From assembly GCA_016183935.1 (NCBI GenBank), contig JACPDR010000023.1, forward strand, positions 47,159-111,158: a DNA stretch of 64,000 bases, read 5' to 3'. Of this stretch, positions 55,691 through 63,826 are shown piece after piece. Source of the stretch: Caulobacterales bacterium. Its GTDB lineage: Bacteria > Pseudomonadota > Alphaproteobacteria > Caulobacterales > Caulobacteraceae. Each line of letters begins with the position of its first letter. The stretch's first letter is position 1. The notes under the pieces were generated by a model. The model was given only the letters and a program-made list of their open reading frames with translations. It had not been told where the DNA came from and did no database searches. The translations under genes were made by a program, and so were the position numbers.

Positions 55691-56189
55691 GGTGGCCGAC
55701 GCGCATGTCGGTCGCCGTATAGATGGGGACGCCGTCGGCTTCGAGCACCCCGTCGGCGATGCCCATGACCAGGCGGCGGTTGATGACCCGCTTGAGGTCG
55801 ATCTTGTAGACCACCTTCTTGATGTCCGGAGTCACCTGGCCGGTGAATTTGACCTCGCCGACGCCCAGCGCCCGGCCGCGGCCCGGGCCGCCGATCCAGC
55901 CGAGGTAGAAGCCGACCAGCTGCCACATGGCGTCGAGGCCGAGGCAGCCCGGCATGACCGGATCGCCGATGAAGTGGCACTGGAAGAACCAGAGGTCGGG
56001 ATGGATATCGAGTTCGGCCTGGACATAGCCCTTGCCGTGCGCGCCGCCGTCGCCGTTGATCTCGGTGATGCGGTCGAACATCAGCATCGGCGGGGCCGGC
56101 AGCCGGGCGTTGCCCTCGCCGAACAGTTCGCCGCGGCCCGAGGCCAGCAGCGCTTCATAGTCGAACGAGGACGGATTCGGTTGGGTCAA
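55629..56189 (-). CDS. fabA: 3-hydroxydecanoyl-[ACP] dehydratase/isomerase
   Basis: Makes the cis-3-decenoyl intermediate for unsaturated fatty acids. The conserved part starts at TTG 56189 ([20 protein letters not shown]); an ATG at 56234 would add 15 residues with no better ribosome site. The active-site His lies in [20 protein letters not shown]. After DMRVG, where relatives end within a few residues, the frame continues 20 more residues ([10 protein letters not shown]...) into fabB, so either the tail is longer here or a small indel moved the stop. Confidence 0.92.
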   Translation of the reverse strand: MTQPNPSSFDYEALLASGRGELFGEGNARLPAPPMLMFDRITEINGDGGAHGKGYVQAELDIHPDLWFFQCHFIGDPVMPGCLGLDAMWQLVGFYLGWIGGPGRGRALGVGEVKFTGQVTPDIKKVVYKIDLKRVINRRLVMGIADGVLEADGVPIYTATDMRVGHHAACRRHRTGYRLIHRHGPG

Positions 56190-56289
56190 CGGGCGCTCGC
56201 ATCTCAGGGGGCCGCGGCGCGGGGCGCTGCTCATGGCCGGGTGTGGCCGTCGGGTTACACGAGCGCGCGAGCGGGCTCAACCACTCCTG

Positions 56290-56862
56290 TCAGCGGCGGG
56301 CTGTTCCCGCCGGCCGGGCCGCGTTGCACAGCGGCCGGTCCTGGGCCCCGAACACGGCCGACTGGCGCACCCAGCCGCGAAGCCGGCCGGCGCGGACGCG
56401 GCACCAGCCCTCCTCGCACTCGTCCACCGGCACCAGCGAGCGGGGCGACAGCCGGGCCCGCACGGCGGAGGCGTCGGATCGGCCCGAACGGATGGGCACT
56501 TCCTCCGCCGAGGCGTTGAAGACGCTGCGGCGGCTCGACACCACGCTGCGGTGGACCCAGGCGACCGCGCCCTCGGGGTCGCAGATCTTGCGCCATTCGG
56601 TGGTCTCGGCGATCACCTGCACCGGCAGGCCGGAGACGCGGTATTCCCACAGGATGCGGTGGTCGAGGCCCGGGCCGAAGCGGGCGTGCACTTCCGACGA
56701 CTTCAGGGACAGCCAGCGCGGCACCGGCTGACCGCTGGGCGTGGGGCGGCCGTCGGGCATGGTCTGGGCGCCGCCGGCCAGCACCGCCGCGCAAACGGCC
56801 GCCGCCGTTGCAGCCAGTCTTTGGAAGCGGGGACGAGCTTTGCTAGACACGCGGGGGTCCAC
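56290..56862 (-). CDS. exported SH3-domain protein
   Basis: A 190-residue protein, GTG start, with a signal peptide (about residues 12-33, ending LAGGAQ) and two bacterial SH3-like repeats: SLKSSEVHARFGPGLDHRIL to DPEGAVAWVHRSVVS, and NASAEEVPIRSGRSDASAV to GWCRVRAGRLRGWVR. Such proteins usually sit in the envelope and touch peptidoglycan or other wall components. It is divergent from the hydroxyacid dehydrogenase, with a perfect CtrA box 34 bases upstream of its start codon. Confidence 0.85.
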   Translation of the reverse strand: MDPRVSSKARPRFQRLAATAAAVCAAVLAGGAQTMPDGRPTPSGQPVPRWLSLKSSEVHARFGPGLDHRILWEYRVSGLPVQVIAETTEWRKICDPEGAVAWVHRSVVSSRRSVFNASAEEVPIRSGRSDASAVRARLSPRSLVPVDECEEGWCRVRAGRLRGWVRQSAVFGAQDRPLCNAARPAGTARR

Positions 56863-56879
56863 GAAATTGAAGGCTCCGA

Positions 56880-57866
56880 ATGTCCGCGCCCAGGCTTAAG
56901 GTCGTGTTAACCAGACGCTTGCCGGACGCGGTCGAGACGCGCATGCGCGAGCTGTTCGACGCCGAGCTGAACCTGACAGACACGGCGATGGACCGGACCG
57001 CGCTGGAGGCGGCGGTGCGGCGCGCCGATGTGCTGGTCCCGACCATCACCGACGCCATCGACGCCGGCCTGATCGCGGCGGCGGGCGAGCGGCTGAAGAT
57101 GATCGCCAGCTTCGGCGCGGGCGTGAACCACATCGATATCGAGGCGGCGGTCGGGCGGGGCCTGATCGTCACCAACACCCCCGGCGTGCTGACCGAGGAC
57201 ACCGCCGACCTGACCATGGGGTTGATCCTCGCGGTCAGCCGGCGCCTCGTCGAGGGCGCGCAGGTCATGGCCGAGGGCCGGTTCGAGGGCTGGACCCCGA
57301 CGTGGATGACCGGCCGCAAGCTGTGGGGCAAGCGGCTGGGCATCGTCGGCATGGGCCGCATCGGCCAGGCGCTGGCGCGGCGGGCCCGCGCGTTCGGGAT
57401 GCAGGTCCACTACCACAACCGTAAGCCGGTCCCGGACATGGTCGCCGAGGAACTGGGCGCGACCTACTGGGACGATCTGGACCAGATGCTGGCGCGGATG
57501 GACGTCATCTCGCTGAACGCCCCGGCCACGCGGGAGACGCATCACCTGCTCTCGGCCGAACGGCTGGCGCGGCTGCAGCCGCACGCCCTGCTGGTCAACA
57601 CCGCCCGCGGCGAGCTGATCGACGAGGCGGCGCTGGCCGACGCCGTGGCGCGCCGGGCCGTCGCCGGTGTCGGTCTGGACGTCTACGAGCACGAGCCGGC
57701 GGTGCATCCCGGCCTGCTGGGCCACGCCAACGTCGTGCTGCTGCCCCACCTCGGCTCGGCCACGCTGGAGGCGCGCCAGGACATGGGCGACCGCGTCATC
57801 GCCAACATCCTGACCTTCCAGAACGGCCACCGTCCGCCCGACCGGGTCATTCCGGCGATGCTCTAA
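56880..57866 (+). CDS. D-2-hydroxyacid dehydrogenase (glyoxylate/hydroxypyruvate reductase type)
   Basis: NAD(P)-dependent reductase of 328 residues. The Rossmann motif is GIVGMGRIGQAL, and the catalytic residues lie in NTARGELIDEAAL (Arg), YEHEPAVHPGLL (Glu) and LPHLGSATLEAR (His). FGAGVNHIDIEAA and TNTPGVLTEDTADLTMGLIL are typical of the glycerate/glyoxylate reductase branch; the exact substrate is unknown. A CtrA box lies within codons 6-10. Confidence 0.9.
   Translation: MSAPRLKVVLTRRLPDAVETRMRELFDAELNLTDTAMDRTALEAAVRRADVLVPTITDAIDAGLIAAAGERLKMIASFGAGVNHIDIEAAVGRGLIVTNTPGVLTEDTADLTMGLILAVSRRLVEGAQVMAEGRFEGWTPTWMTGRKLWGKRLGIVGMGRIGQALARRARAFGMQVHYHNRKPVPDMVAEELGATYWDDLDQMLARMDVISLNAPATRETHHLLSAERLARLQPHALLVNTARGELIDEAALADAVARRAVAGVGLDVYEHEPAVHPGLLGHANVVLLPHLGSATLEARQDMGDRVIANILTFQNGHRPPDRVIPAML
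56896..56910 (-). promoter_or_regulatory. second perfect CtrA box
   Basis: TTAAGGTCGTGTTAA fits TTAA-N7-TTAA and differs from the origin box only in two spacer positions. It lies 34-48 bases upstream of the SH3 gene start on the minus strand, inside the first codons of the divergent dehydrogenase. Confidence 0.65.
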
Positions 57867-57933
57867 CGTCCAAGGGTTGACGCCTTGGGGCGGCTCGCGG
57901 AAAGCTTGCCGCGGATCACCCGGGGGCGGCGCG

Positions 57934-59997
57934 ATGCAGATTATCCGAACGGTTGCGGCCGCCTGCGCGGCGTTCTGGCTGCTGGGCGCGGTCCCGCCGG
58001 CGCGCGCCGATCCTCCGACCGTCGCCGACTTCCTCGAGGGTCCGGCGCTGAGCGCCGCCAGCCTGTCGCCGTCGGGACGCTATCTGGTCTGGACCGTTCA
58101 CGAGGGTGACGAGAGCGCAGTGCACATCCGCGACCTTCAGGAGGGCACGGTCTCGATCCTGGGAGCGGGGTTGAACCGGGAGCATTTTGGAGGCGTGTTC
58201 GTCGACTGGATCCGCTGGAAGACCGACGACCGTCTGCTGATCGGCCTGACCCGCCTCGAGCTGCGGCGCTTCAGGGGCCGGGAAGACGGCAGCGTACGGA
58301 GCTTCACCTTCGGCCAGTCAGTGTTGTCGCTGGGCCGCGACGGCAGCGATATGGTTGCGCTCAAGGCTCCAGGCGCCGAGGACGCCGCGCCGGGCGACGT
58401 GCTCGACACCCTGCGCGACGATCCCGACCACATCCTGATGAGCTATCGCGACCGCCATGACCGGTTGAACGTGGCCCGGGTCAACATCCTGACCGGCGAG
58501 GCCGCCAGAACCGTCGAGGGCCATCGCCGCGTCCTGGACTACATCACCGACCGGAACGGGGCGGTGGTCGGCCGCATCGCCTATCGCGGAGCCACCGGCC
58601 GCATCATGCTGATGGAGGCGCTGAACCCCGACGGCGCCTGGAGCGAAGTGTTCCGCCTGCGCCGCAACGAGATTCGCGACCTGCCCGACTACGAGTCCCT
58701 CGGCGCCACGGACCAGCCGGGCAAAATCTATGTCGCGGTTCGGCCGGACGCTCCCGATGGCGAGAGCACCGCAGGCGTGCACATCTTCGACTTCACCACC
58801 CGAACGATGGGGCCGACCATCTGGCGCAACCCCCGCTACGACGTTTCAGGGATCGTGCTGGACGCGGACACCCTCGAACTGGTGGCCGGTTGTTACTGGG
58901 CCGACATCTATCGCTGCGACTTCACCGACCGGGGCGAGAACGCCCTGATGACCGGCATCCGCCGCTTCTTCGGGGACAGCTGGAGCGTCAGCGTGGTTTC
59001 GCAGGCCCGGGACGGCTCGCGCTGGCTGGTGCAGGCGTCGGCTCCCAACAATCCGGGGCAATACTACATCTTCGACGTCGCCGAGCGGCATATGGAGTTC
59101 GTCGGCTCGATCTATCCGCGCCTTCCCGAGCCGGCGCTCGGCGTGATGGAACGGGTCGACTACGCGGCCGCCGACAGCGAGGCGCTGTTCGGCTATCTGA
59201 CGCGGCCTCCCGGCGCCGCGGCGGGGGCGCCCCTGCCGCTTGTGGTCATGCCGCACGGCGGACCCGAGATGCGCGACTACCTGACCTACGACCGCTGGGC
59301 CCAGTTCCTCGCGACGCGGGGCTATCAGGTCTTCCAGCCCAATTTCCGGGGCTCGGCCGGGATGGGCAAGGCGTTCGCCGAGGCCGGCTACCGCGAGTGG
59401 GGCGGCCGCATGCAGGACGACGTGACCGCCGGCGTCGAACACCTGATCGCCCAGGGCCTCGCCGACCGCAGCCAGATCTGCATCGTGGGCGCCAGCTACG
59501 GCGGCTATGCGGCCCTGCAGGCGGGGGCGACCCAGGCCGACCTGTATCGCTGCGTCGTCTCGATCGCCGGCCCCAGCGACCTGGTCGCCATGATGAGCTG
59601 GGAACGATCCGAGGCGGGGACCGATTCCGACCGCTACGACTACTGGCTGAAGTCCATCGGCGACCCGCGCGAGGACCGGGAGCGGCTGGAGGCGGCCTCG
59701 CCCCTGCGTCGCGCCGCCGACTGGCGCCTTCCCGTCCTGCTCATTCACGGCGAGGCCGACGACGTGGTTCCGGTCAGCCAGTCGCGCAACATGGACCGCG
59801 CCTTGCGGCGGGCCGGCAAGGACGTGCAGCTGATCGTGCTGGAGGACGCCGGTCATTCGGACTGGTCGACGCGGCAGGACACCACCGCCTTGACAGAGGT
59901 CGAGGCCTTCCTCGGCCGACATCTTCCGGCGGCCGGGGCGCCGGCGACGGCCTCTGGAAGCGGCGTTTCAGCGGCCGAGGCGTCCCCGGTCGACTAG
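57934..59997 (+). CDS. S9 family prolyl oligopeptidase-type peptidase
   Basis: Secreted or periplasmic serine peptidase of 687 residues when started at ATG 57934 (MQIIRTVAAACAAFWLLGAV, a signal peptide ending near ARA). The N-terminal part is a beta-propeller-like region (LSPSGRYLVWTVHEGDE and repeats). The C-terminal alpha/beta hydrolase shows the nucleophile motif GASYGGYAAL, Asp in HGEADDVVP, and His in DAGHSDW. Similar enzymes are numerous in Caulobacterales. The stop codon shares bases with the moeB stop on the other strand. Confidence 0.92.
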   Translation: MQIIRTVAAACAAFWLLGAVPPARADPPTVADFLEGPALSAASLSPSGRYLVWTVHEGDESAVHIRDLQEGTVSILGAGLNREHFGGVFVDWIRWKTDDRLLIGLTRLELRRFRGREDGSVRSFTFGQSVLSLGRDGSDMVALKAPGAEDAAPGDVLDTLRDDPDHILMSYRDRHDRLNVARVNILTGEAARTVEGHRRVLDYITDRNGAVVGRIAYRGATGRIMLMEALNPDGAWSEVFRLRRNEIRDLPDYESLGATDQPGKIYVAVRPDAPDGESTAGVHIFDFTTRTMGPTIWRNPRYDVSGIVLDADTLELVAGCYWADIYRCDFTDRGENALMTGIRRFFGDSWSVSVVSQARDGSRWLVQASAPNNPGQYYIFDVAERHMEFVGSIYPRLPEPALGVMERVDYAAADSEALFGYLTRPPGAAAGAPLPLVVMPHGGPEMRDYLTYDRWAQFLATRGYQVFQPNFRGSAGMGKAFAEAGYREWGGRMQDDVTAGVEHLIAQGLADRSQICIVGASYGGYAALQAGATQADLYRCVVSIAGPSDLVAMMSWERSEAGTDSDRYDYWLKSIGDPREDRERLEAASPLRRAADWRLPVLLIHGEADDVVPVSQSRNMDRALRRAGKDVQLIVLEDAGHSDWSTRQDTTALTEVEAFLGRHLPAAGAPATASGSGVSAAEASPVD

Positions 59998-60728
59998 CCG
60001 CACACCGGACAGGCCGGATCGGCCGCGACCCCCACCGTCCGCGCGGTTCCGGCCAGGCCGTCGTAGAGCAGCAGCCGGCCGGTCAGGGCCTCGCCGGCGC
60101 CGGTGATCAGCTTGATCGCCTCCAGCGCCGTCATCGCGCCGACCACGCCGGCCAGCGCCCCGACCACGCCGACGCGGGCGCAGGTCTCGGCGTCCGGCGG
60201 GGTTTCCGGGACGAGGCAGCGGTAGCAGGGGCGTCCGGCGAACACCCCGACCTGGCCGCTCCACCGTCCGAGCGCGCCCGACACCAGCGGGATCCCGGCG
60301 GCGACGCAGGCGGCGTTGGTCGCGAACCGGGTCTCGAAATCGTCGGTGCCGTCGAGGACCAGGTCGCAGCCGTCCAGCAGCCAGGCGGCGTTGGTGGGGG
60401 TCAGGCGCTCGGACGCCGTCTCGACGTCGACATGGGAATTGAGGGCGCCCAGCCGCGCCGCGCCGGCTTCCGCCTTGGGGTCGCCGACATCGGCTTCGGC
60501 GAAGATGATCTGGCGCTGCAGGTTGGACAGGCCGACGACGTCATGGTCGATCAGACGCAGCGCCCCGACGCCCGCCGCCGCCAGATACAGCGCCGCCGGG
60601 GCGCCGACCCCGCCCATGCCGACAATGGCCACGCGGGCGGCCTTCAGCCGCTGCTGGCCGGGCCCGCCGATCTCGGCCAGAACCAGGTGGCGGGCGTAGC
60701 GCTCGATCTCGTCGTCGGAAAAGCTCAC
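59994..60728 (-). CDS. moeB: MoeB/ThiF-type adenylyltransferase
   Basis: E1-like enzyme that adenylates the C-terminus of a sulfur-carrier protein (MoaD or ThiS). The 244 residues have the nucleotide motif IVGMGGVGAPAALYLA, the aspartate stretch LVLDGTDDFETRFATN, and two zinc CxxC pairs, CYRC and the C-terminal CPVCG. There is no rhodanese domain. Whether it serves molybdopterin or thiamine cannot be decided; no moaD or thiS lies nearby. It is tail-to-tail with the S9 peptidase, sharing CTAG. Confidence 0.9.
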   Translation of the reverse strand: MSFSDDEIERYARHLVLAEIGGPGQQRLKAARVAIVGMGGVGAPAALYLAAAGVGALRLIDHDVVGLSNLQRQIIFAEADVGDPKAEAGAARLGALNSHVDVETASERLTPTNAAWLLDGCDLVLDGTDDFETRFATNAACVAAGIPLVSGALGRWSGQVGVFAGRPCYRCLVPETPPDAETCARVGVVGALAGVVGAMTALEAIKLITGAGEALTGRLLLYDGLAGTARTVGVAADPACPVCG

Positions 60729-60759
60729 CCGCCCCAGTTAGGCGGTCCGGAGCCCCCCG

Positions 60760-61149
60760 TCACGCGGCCTTGCGGATATCCAGCAGCACCTCGGCCTCGA
60801 GGCCGGTGACGCGCGACAGGCAGTTCAGTCCGAGGCGGTCCAGCAGGGCGGCCGGATCGACGCACAGCCCCATCGGCTCGCCGATGCGTCGGGCGTTGAT
60901 CGGCGCATCCCCCAGAATTCGCAGCCCGGTGTGCCGGGGATCGTCGAGCAGACGTCGAATCAGCCGGTCGAGGTCAGTGCGGCCGCCCTCGATCGCCTGC
61001 AGGACATGCCCCTGGTGGAACATCACGCAGCTGGTCAGGTGGTCGCGCCGGTTGTTGCGCTCCGAGACGCCGAGGATCTGGGCGATCGACAGGGTCGAAG
61101 CGCCGGTCGCGCCAACGGCTTCGCTGGCGTAAATTACGCGATGAAGCAC
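60760..61149 (-). CDS. BLUF-domain blue-light sensor, stand-alone
   Basis: A 129-residue flavin-binding photoreceptor of the BLUF type. The three residues of the light switch are present: Tyr7 (RVIYASE), Asn33 (SERNNRRDHLTS) and Gln51 (HVLQAIEGG), and DDPRHTGLRIL matches the family. Near the C-terminus Met93 is kept, but the common Trp two places earlier is Glu91. No output domain is attached, so it must signal through a partner. The start is GTG with GAGGGA upstream; the 142 bases between it and hslV are AT-richer than average. Confidence 0.88.
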   Translation of the reverse strand: MLHRVIYASEAVGATGASTLSIAQILGVSERNNRRDHLTSCVMFHQGHVLQAIEGGRTDLDRLIRRLLDDPRHTGLRILGDAPINARRIGEPMGLCVDPAALLDRLGLNCLSRVTGLEAEVLLDIRKAA

Positions 61150-61291
61150 GACGCTTCCCTCATATGGCGGGCGGTAGGGTATAGTTTGTCAGCGTAACGG
61201 TTTACATTGGTAAGAATGTGGCTGAGCGTAGCCGTTGGATTCGCGCCGAATTCGCCTTGCCCCGCCGCATTTCGGTCTCCATCTGAAACGT

Positions 61292-61858
61292 ATGACGCAC
61301 GAAACCTCAGTTCCCTCATCGCCGGGCTGGCACGGCACCACCATCCTGGCGGTGCGCAAGGACGGCCGCACCGTGATCGCCGGCGACGGCCAGGTCTCGA
61401 TGGGACAGACCATCGTCAAGGGCGCCGCGCGCAAGGTGCGGACCCTGGCGGGCGGCAAGGTGCTGGCGGGCTTCGCCGGGGCCACGGCCGACGCCTTCAC
61501 CCTGATCGAGCGGCTCGAGGCCAAGCTGGAGCAGTATCCGGACCAGCTGGCGCGGGCCTGCGTCGACCTGGCCAAGGACTGGCGCACCGACCGCTATCTG
61601 CGTCGGCTCGAGGCCATGCTGCTGGTGGCGGACAAGGGCTCGATCTTCACCGTCACCGGCGTCGGCGACGTACTGGAGCCGGAGCACGGGGTCGCCGCGG
61701 TCGGATCGGGGGGCAATTTCGCGCTCGCCGCGGCCCGGGCCCTGATGGACAACACCGAACTCGACGCCGAAGCCGTCGCCCGCCGGGCCATGGCCATCGC
61801 GGCGGACATCTGCGTCTACACCAACGGCAATCTCGTGGTGGAGACGCTCGAGGCCTGA
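61292..61858 (+). CDS. hslV: ATP-dependent protease peptidase subunit HslV
   Basis: Proteolytic half of the HslUV (ClpYQ) protease. ATG 61292 ([15 protein letters not shown]) gives 188 residues; the propeptide is removed before [20 protein letters not shown], leaving the catalytic N-terminal threonine. Further signatures are [18 protein letters not shown] and [14 protein letters not shown]. Its partner hslU begins at 63827, with two genes in between. Confidence 0.96.
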   Translation: MTHETSVPSSPGWHGTTILAVRKDGRTVIAGDGQVSMGQTIVKGAARKVRTLAGGKVLAGFAGATADAFTLIERLEAKLEQYPDQLARACVDLAKDWRTDRYLRRLEAMLLVADKGSIFTVTGVGDVLEPEHGVAAVGSGGNFALAAARALMDNTELDAEAVARRAMAIAADICVYTNGNLVVETLEA

Positions 61859-61868
61859 GCGGCGTAGG

Positions 61869-62657
61869 TCAGGTCCCGATCAGACCGGCCGCGAGCGCCG
61901 CGCCGATCGCGAGCATGGCGGCGGCGACGACGCCCCGCACCAGGCCGATGGTGACCTTCTTCAGCCACCGCACCGCGCCCCAGGCCCCGGCGAAGGCGCA
62001 CAACACCGCCCAGCCCACCAGCAGCCCCTGCCGCACGTCGAGATCGCCGGCCGCGCTCCCGGCCATCAGGCCGTAGACCGGCAGCCGCGACAGGTCGATC
62101 AGCACCGCGATCATCACCCCCGTGGCGATGAACCGGGCCGGGTCGAGGCCGAAACGGAGCAGGAACATCGACCGCAACGCGCCCTGCTGTCCGGTCAACC
62201 CGCCCACGAAGCCCGTCGCCAGCCCGCCGAGCGGCGCGGCGGACGGCGGGGCGGCGAGGCGCTGGAACCACGGCTGCAGCTCGAGCAGGCCGAGCGTGAT
62301 CATCACGAGGCCGACGGCAAGGGCGGCGGGTGTGGGGCCGAAGCCGTGACCGGCGAAACCCCACGAGAACAGCACGCCCCCGGCTCCGAGCCGGCCCAGC
62401 AGCCAGGCCCCGGCGATCGCCGCCGGTATGGCGGGCAGGCCGAAGCGCAGCACGACGCCCCAGTCGGCCTGCCGCCACAGCAGGCCGCCCTTGAACAGGC
62501 CGTTGAGCAGATGGACCACCCCCGTCGCGGCCACGGCGACCGGAGCCGGGAAGAACAGGGCGAAGGCGGGCAGCAGCACGGTGCCCAGCCCGAACCCCGA
62601 ATACAGGGTCAGGCCCGACGCCAGGAAGGCCACGAGGCCGATGATGACGAAATCCAT
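61869..62657 (-). CDS. sulfite exporter TauE/SafE family permease
   Basis: A 262-residue membrane protein with about eight hydrophobic segments, started at ATG 62657 (MDFVIIGLVAFLASGLTLYS). The two halves each show the TauE/SafE pattern, for example GLGTVLLPAFALFFPAPVAV and GFVGGLTGQQGALRSMFLL. Family members export sulfoacetate, sulfite or related anions; the substrate here is unknown. It is convergent with hslV and lies inside what is normally the hslVU pair. Confidence 0.85.
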   Translation of the reverse strand: MDFVIIGLVAFLASGLTLYSGFGLGTVLLPAFALFFPAPVAVAATGVVHLLNGLFKGGLLWRQADWGVVLRFGLPAIPAAIAGAWLLGRLGAGGVLFSWGFAGHGFGPTPAALAVGLVMITLGLLELQPWFQRLAAPPSAAPLGGLATGFVGGLTGQQGALRSMFLLRFGLDPARFIATGVMIAVLIDLSRLPVYGLMAGSAAGDLDVRQGLLVGWAVLCAFAGAWGAVRWLKKVTIGLVRGVVAAAMLAIGAALAAGLIGT

Positions 62658-62779
62658 GCCTGTTCCGGAACCGAGACCGGCCTCCCGCATAGCCGATCAC
62701 CGCCCCCGGCGCAGCCTTTCGCCGATTTAACGGGACAGGGGCCCGACGAGCGGGGATCAATGGCGACGGAGGACCCGTC

Positions 62780-63691
62780 ATGCGCCGTCTCGCCTGCTTC
62801 GCCCTGTTCCCCTTCCTGGCCGCCGCCCCCGCCCTCGCCCAGGTTCCCGACGCCGCGCCCGTCGTGGCCGCCGAACGCGCCTTCGCGGCCGACGCGCCCG
62901 CCCTGGGCGTCGCCGGAAGCTTCAACAGATGGTCCGTTCCGGAAGCGATCGTGATCGCCGGCGGCCGGGCGCAACGGATCGGCGACGTCTATCCCGACGG
63001 GCCGAGGCCGGCGGACGAGCCGCTGCTGGAATGGTGGCCGAACTTCGCCGGGATCGCACGCTCGGGCGATCTGGGCTTCACCACCGGCGGCGTCGCTGTC
63101 GGCGGGCGGAGGACCGGTCACTACTTCACCATCTGGAAGCGCCAGCCCGACGGCTCGTGGAAATGGGTCTACGACGGCGGCTCCGGCGCCAGCGCGGCGG
63201 ACGTGCCGGGGCCGGAGACGGAGCCGGTCATCCTGCCCCTGGGCCCGGAGCTGCTCCAGGTGCGGCGGCCCGGCGAGGATGCGAGCCGGTATCCCCCCGC
63301 GTCCGCGTGGGCGATGGATGCGGTGCGCGAGCAGGAGGCGGCGCTCGCCGCCGCGGCCGCGACCGACCAGAAGGCCGCTCACCTGGCGATGATGGCCGAC
63401 AACGGCCGCCTCTACGTCGCGCCGAGGCCCCCCGCCATCGGGCGCGACGCCTTCGCGGACGCCCTCGACGGCTGGCCCGCGACCTTCCGCTTCGGCCCCG
63501 CGGAAGGCGGCGGCGCCTCTGCCTATGGCGACCTGGTGTGGACCTATGGCCCCGCCGCCTGGACGACCAGCGAGGGCCATGATCGCGCGGGCCACTACGT
63601 GCGTGTCTGGCAGAGGCAGGAAGCTGGCTGGAAAATCGTCCTCGCTCAGCTAATCCCGGCGCCGCCTCCACGCCTCCAGCTCCGTCGGTAA
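62780..63691 (+). CDS. exported protein with two NTF2-like (SnoaL/DUF4440) domains
   Basis: A 303-residue secreted protein (signal MRRLACFALFPFLAAAPALA). Two NTF2-like domains follow: the first spans about residues 28-130 (GDLGFTTGGVAVGGRRTGHYFTIWKR..SWKWVYDGG), the second about 185-295 (DAVREQEAALAAAAATDQKA, GDLVWTYGPAAWTT, GHYVRVWQRQEAGWKIVLAQ). The repeated G-x-Y-x-x-W-x-R and W-K motifs show internal duplication. Such domains bind small molecules; no catalytic function is assigned. It lies upstream of hslU. Confidence 0.82.
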   Translation: MRRLACFALFPFLAAAPALAQVPDAAPVVAAERAFAADAPALGVAGSFNRWSVPEAIVIAGGRAQRIGDVYPDGPRPADEPLLEWWPNFAGIARSGDLGFTTGGVAVGGRRTGHYFTIWKRQPDGSWKWVYDGGSGASAADVPGPETEPVILPLGPELLQVRRPGEDASRYPPASAWAMDAVREQEAALAAAAATDQKAAHLAMMADNGRLYVAPRPPAIGRDAFADALDGWPATFRFGPAEGGGASAYGDLVWTYGPAAWTTSEGHDRAGHYVRVWQRQEAGWKIVLAQLIPAPPPRLQLRR

Positions 63692-63826
63692 CGCCGCCAC
63701 CCGTTCCGACAGAGGCTGATCCGGGCGCCTCATGCTCTGCCCCTTCGTGTCCTTTGCGCCCTTCTTGGTGTCCTTCGTGATGAACCAGCTCTCCCGGACC
63801 GGGGCCCGCCGCCCTATCTGCCTCTC
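63692..63826. other. gap before hslU with CGTGTCCTT repeat
   Basis: No gene. Contains the short tandem-like sequence TTCGTGTCCTTTGCGCCC then TTGGTGTCCTTCGTGATGAA (about 63744-63784), a degenerate repeat of a type often seen in GC-rich genomes. The hslU promoter or ribosome site is not obvious. Confidence 0.4.

Noticed and set aside
59994..59997. Shared CTAG stop codons of the S9 peptidase and moeB as a regulatory signal
   Set aside because: A tail-to-tail four-base overlap is readily explained by genome compaction; no hairpin or other signal was seen.
63740..63790. CGTGTCCTT tandem-like sequence as a CRISPR or minisatellite
   Set aside because: Only two or three degenerate units without spacers; a common low-complexity intergenic motif.
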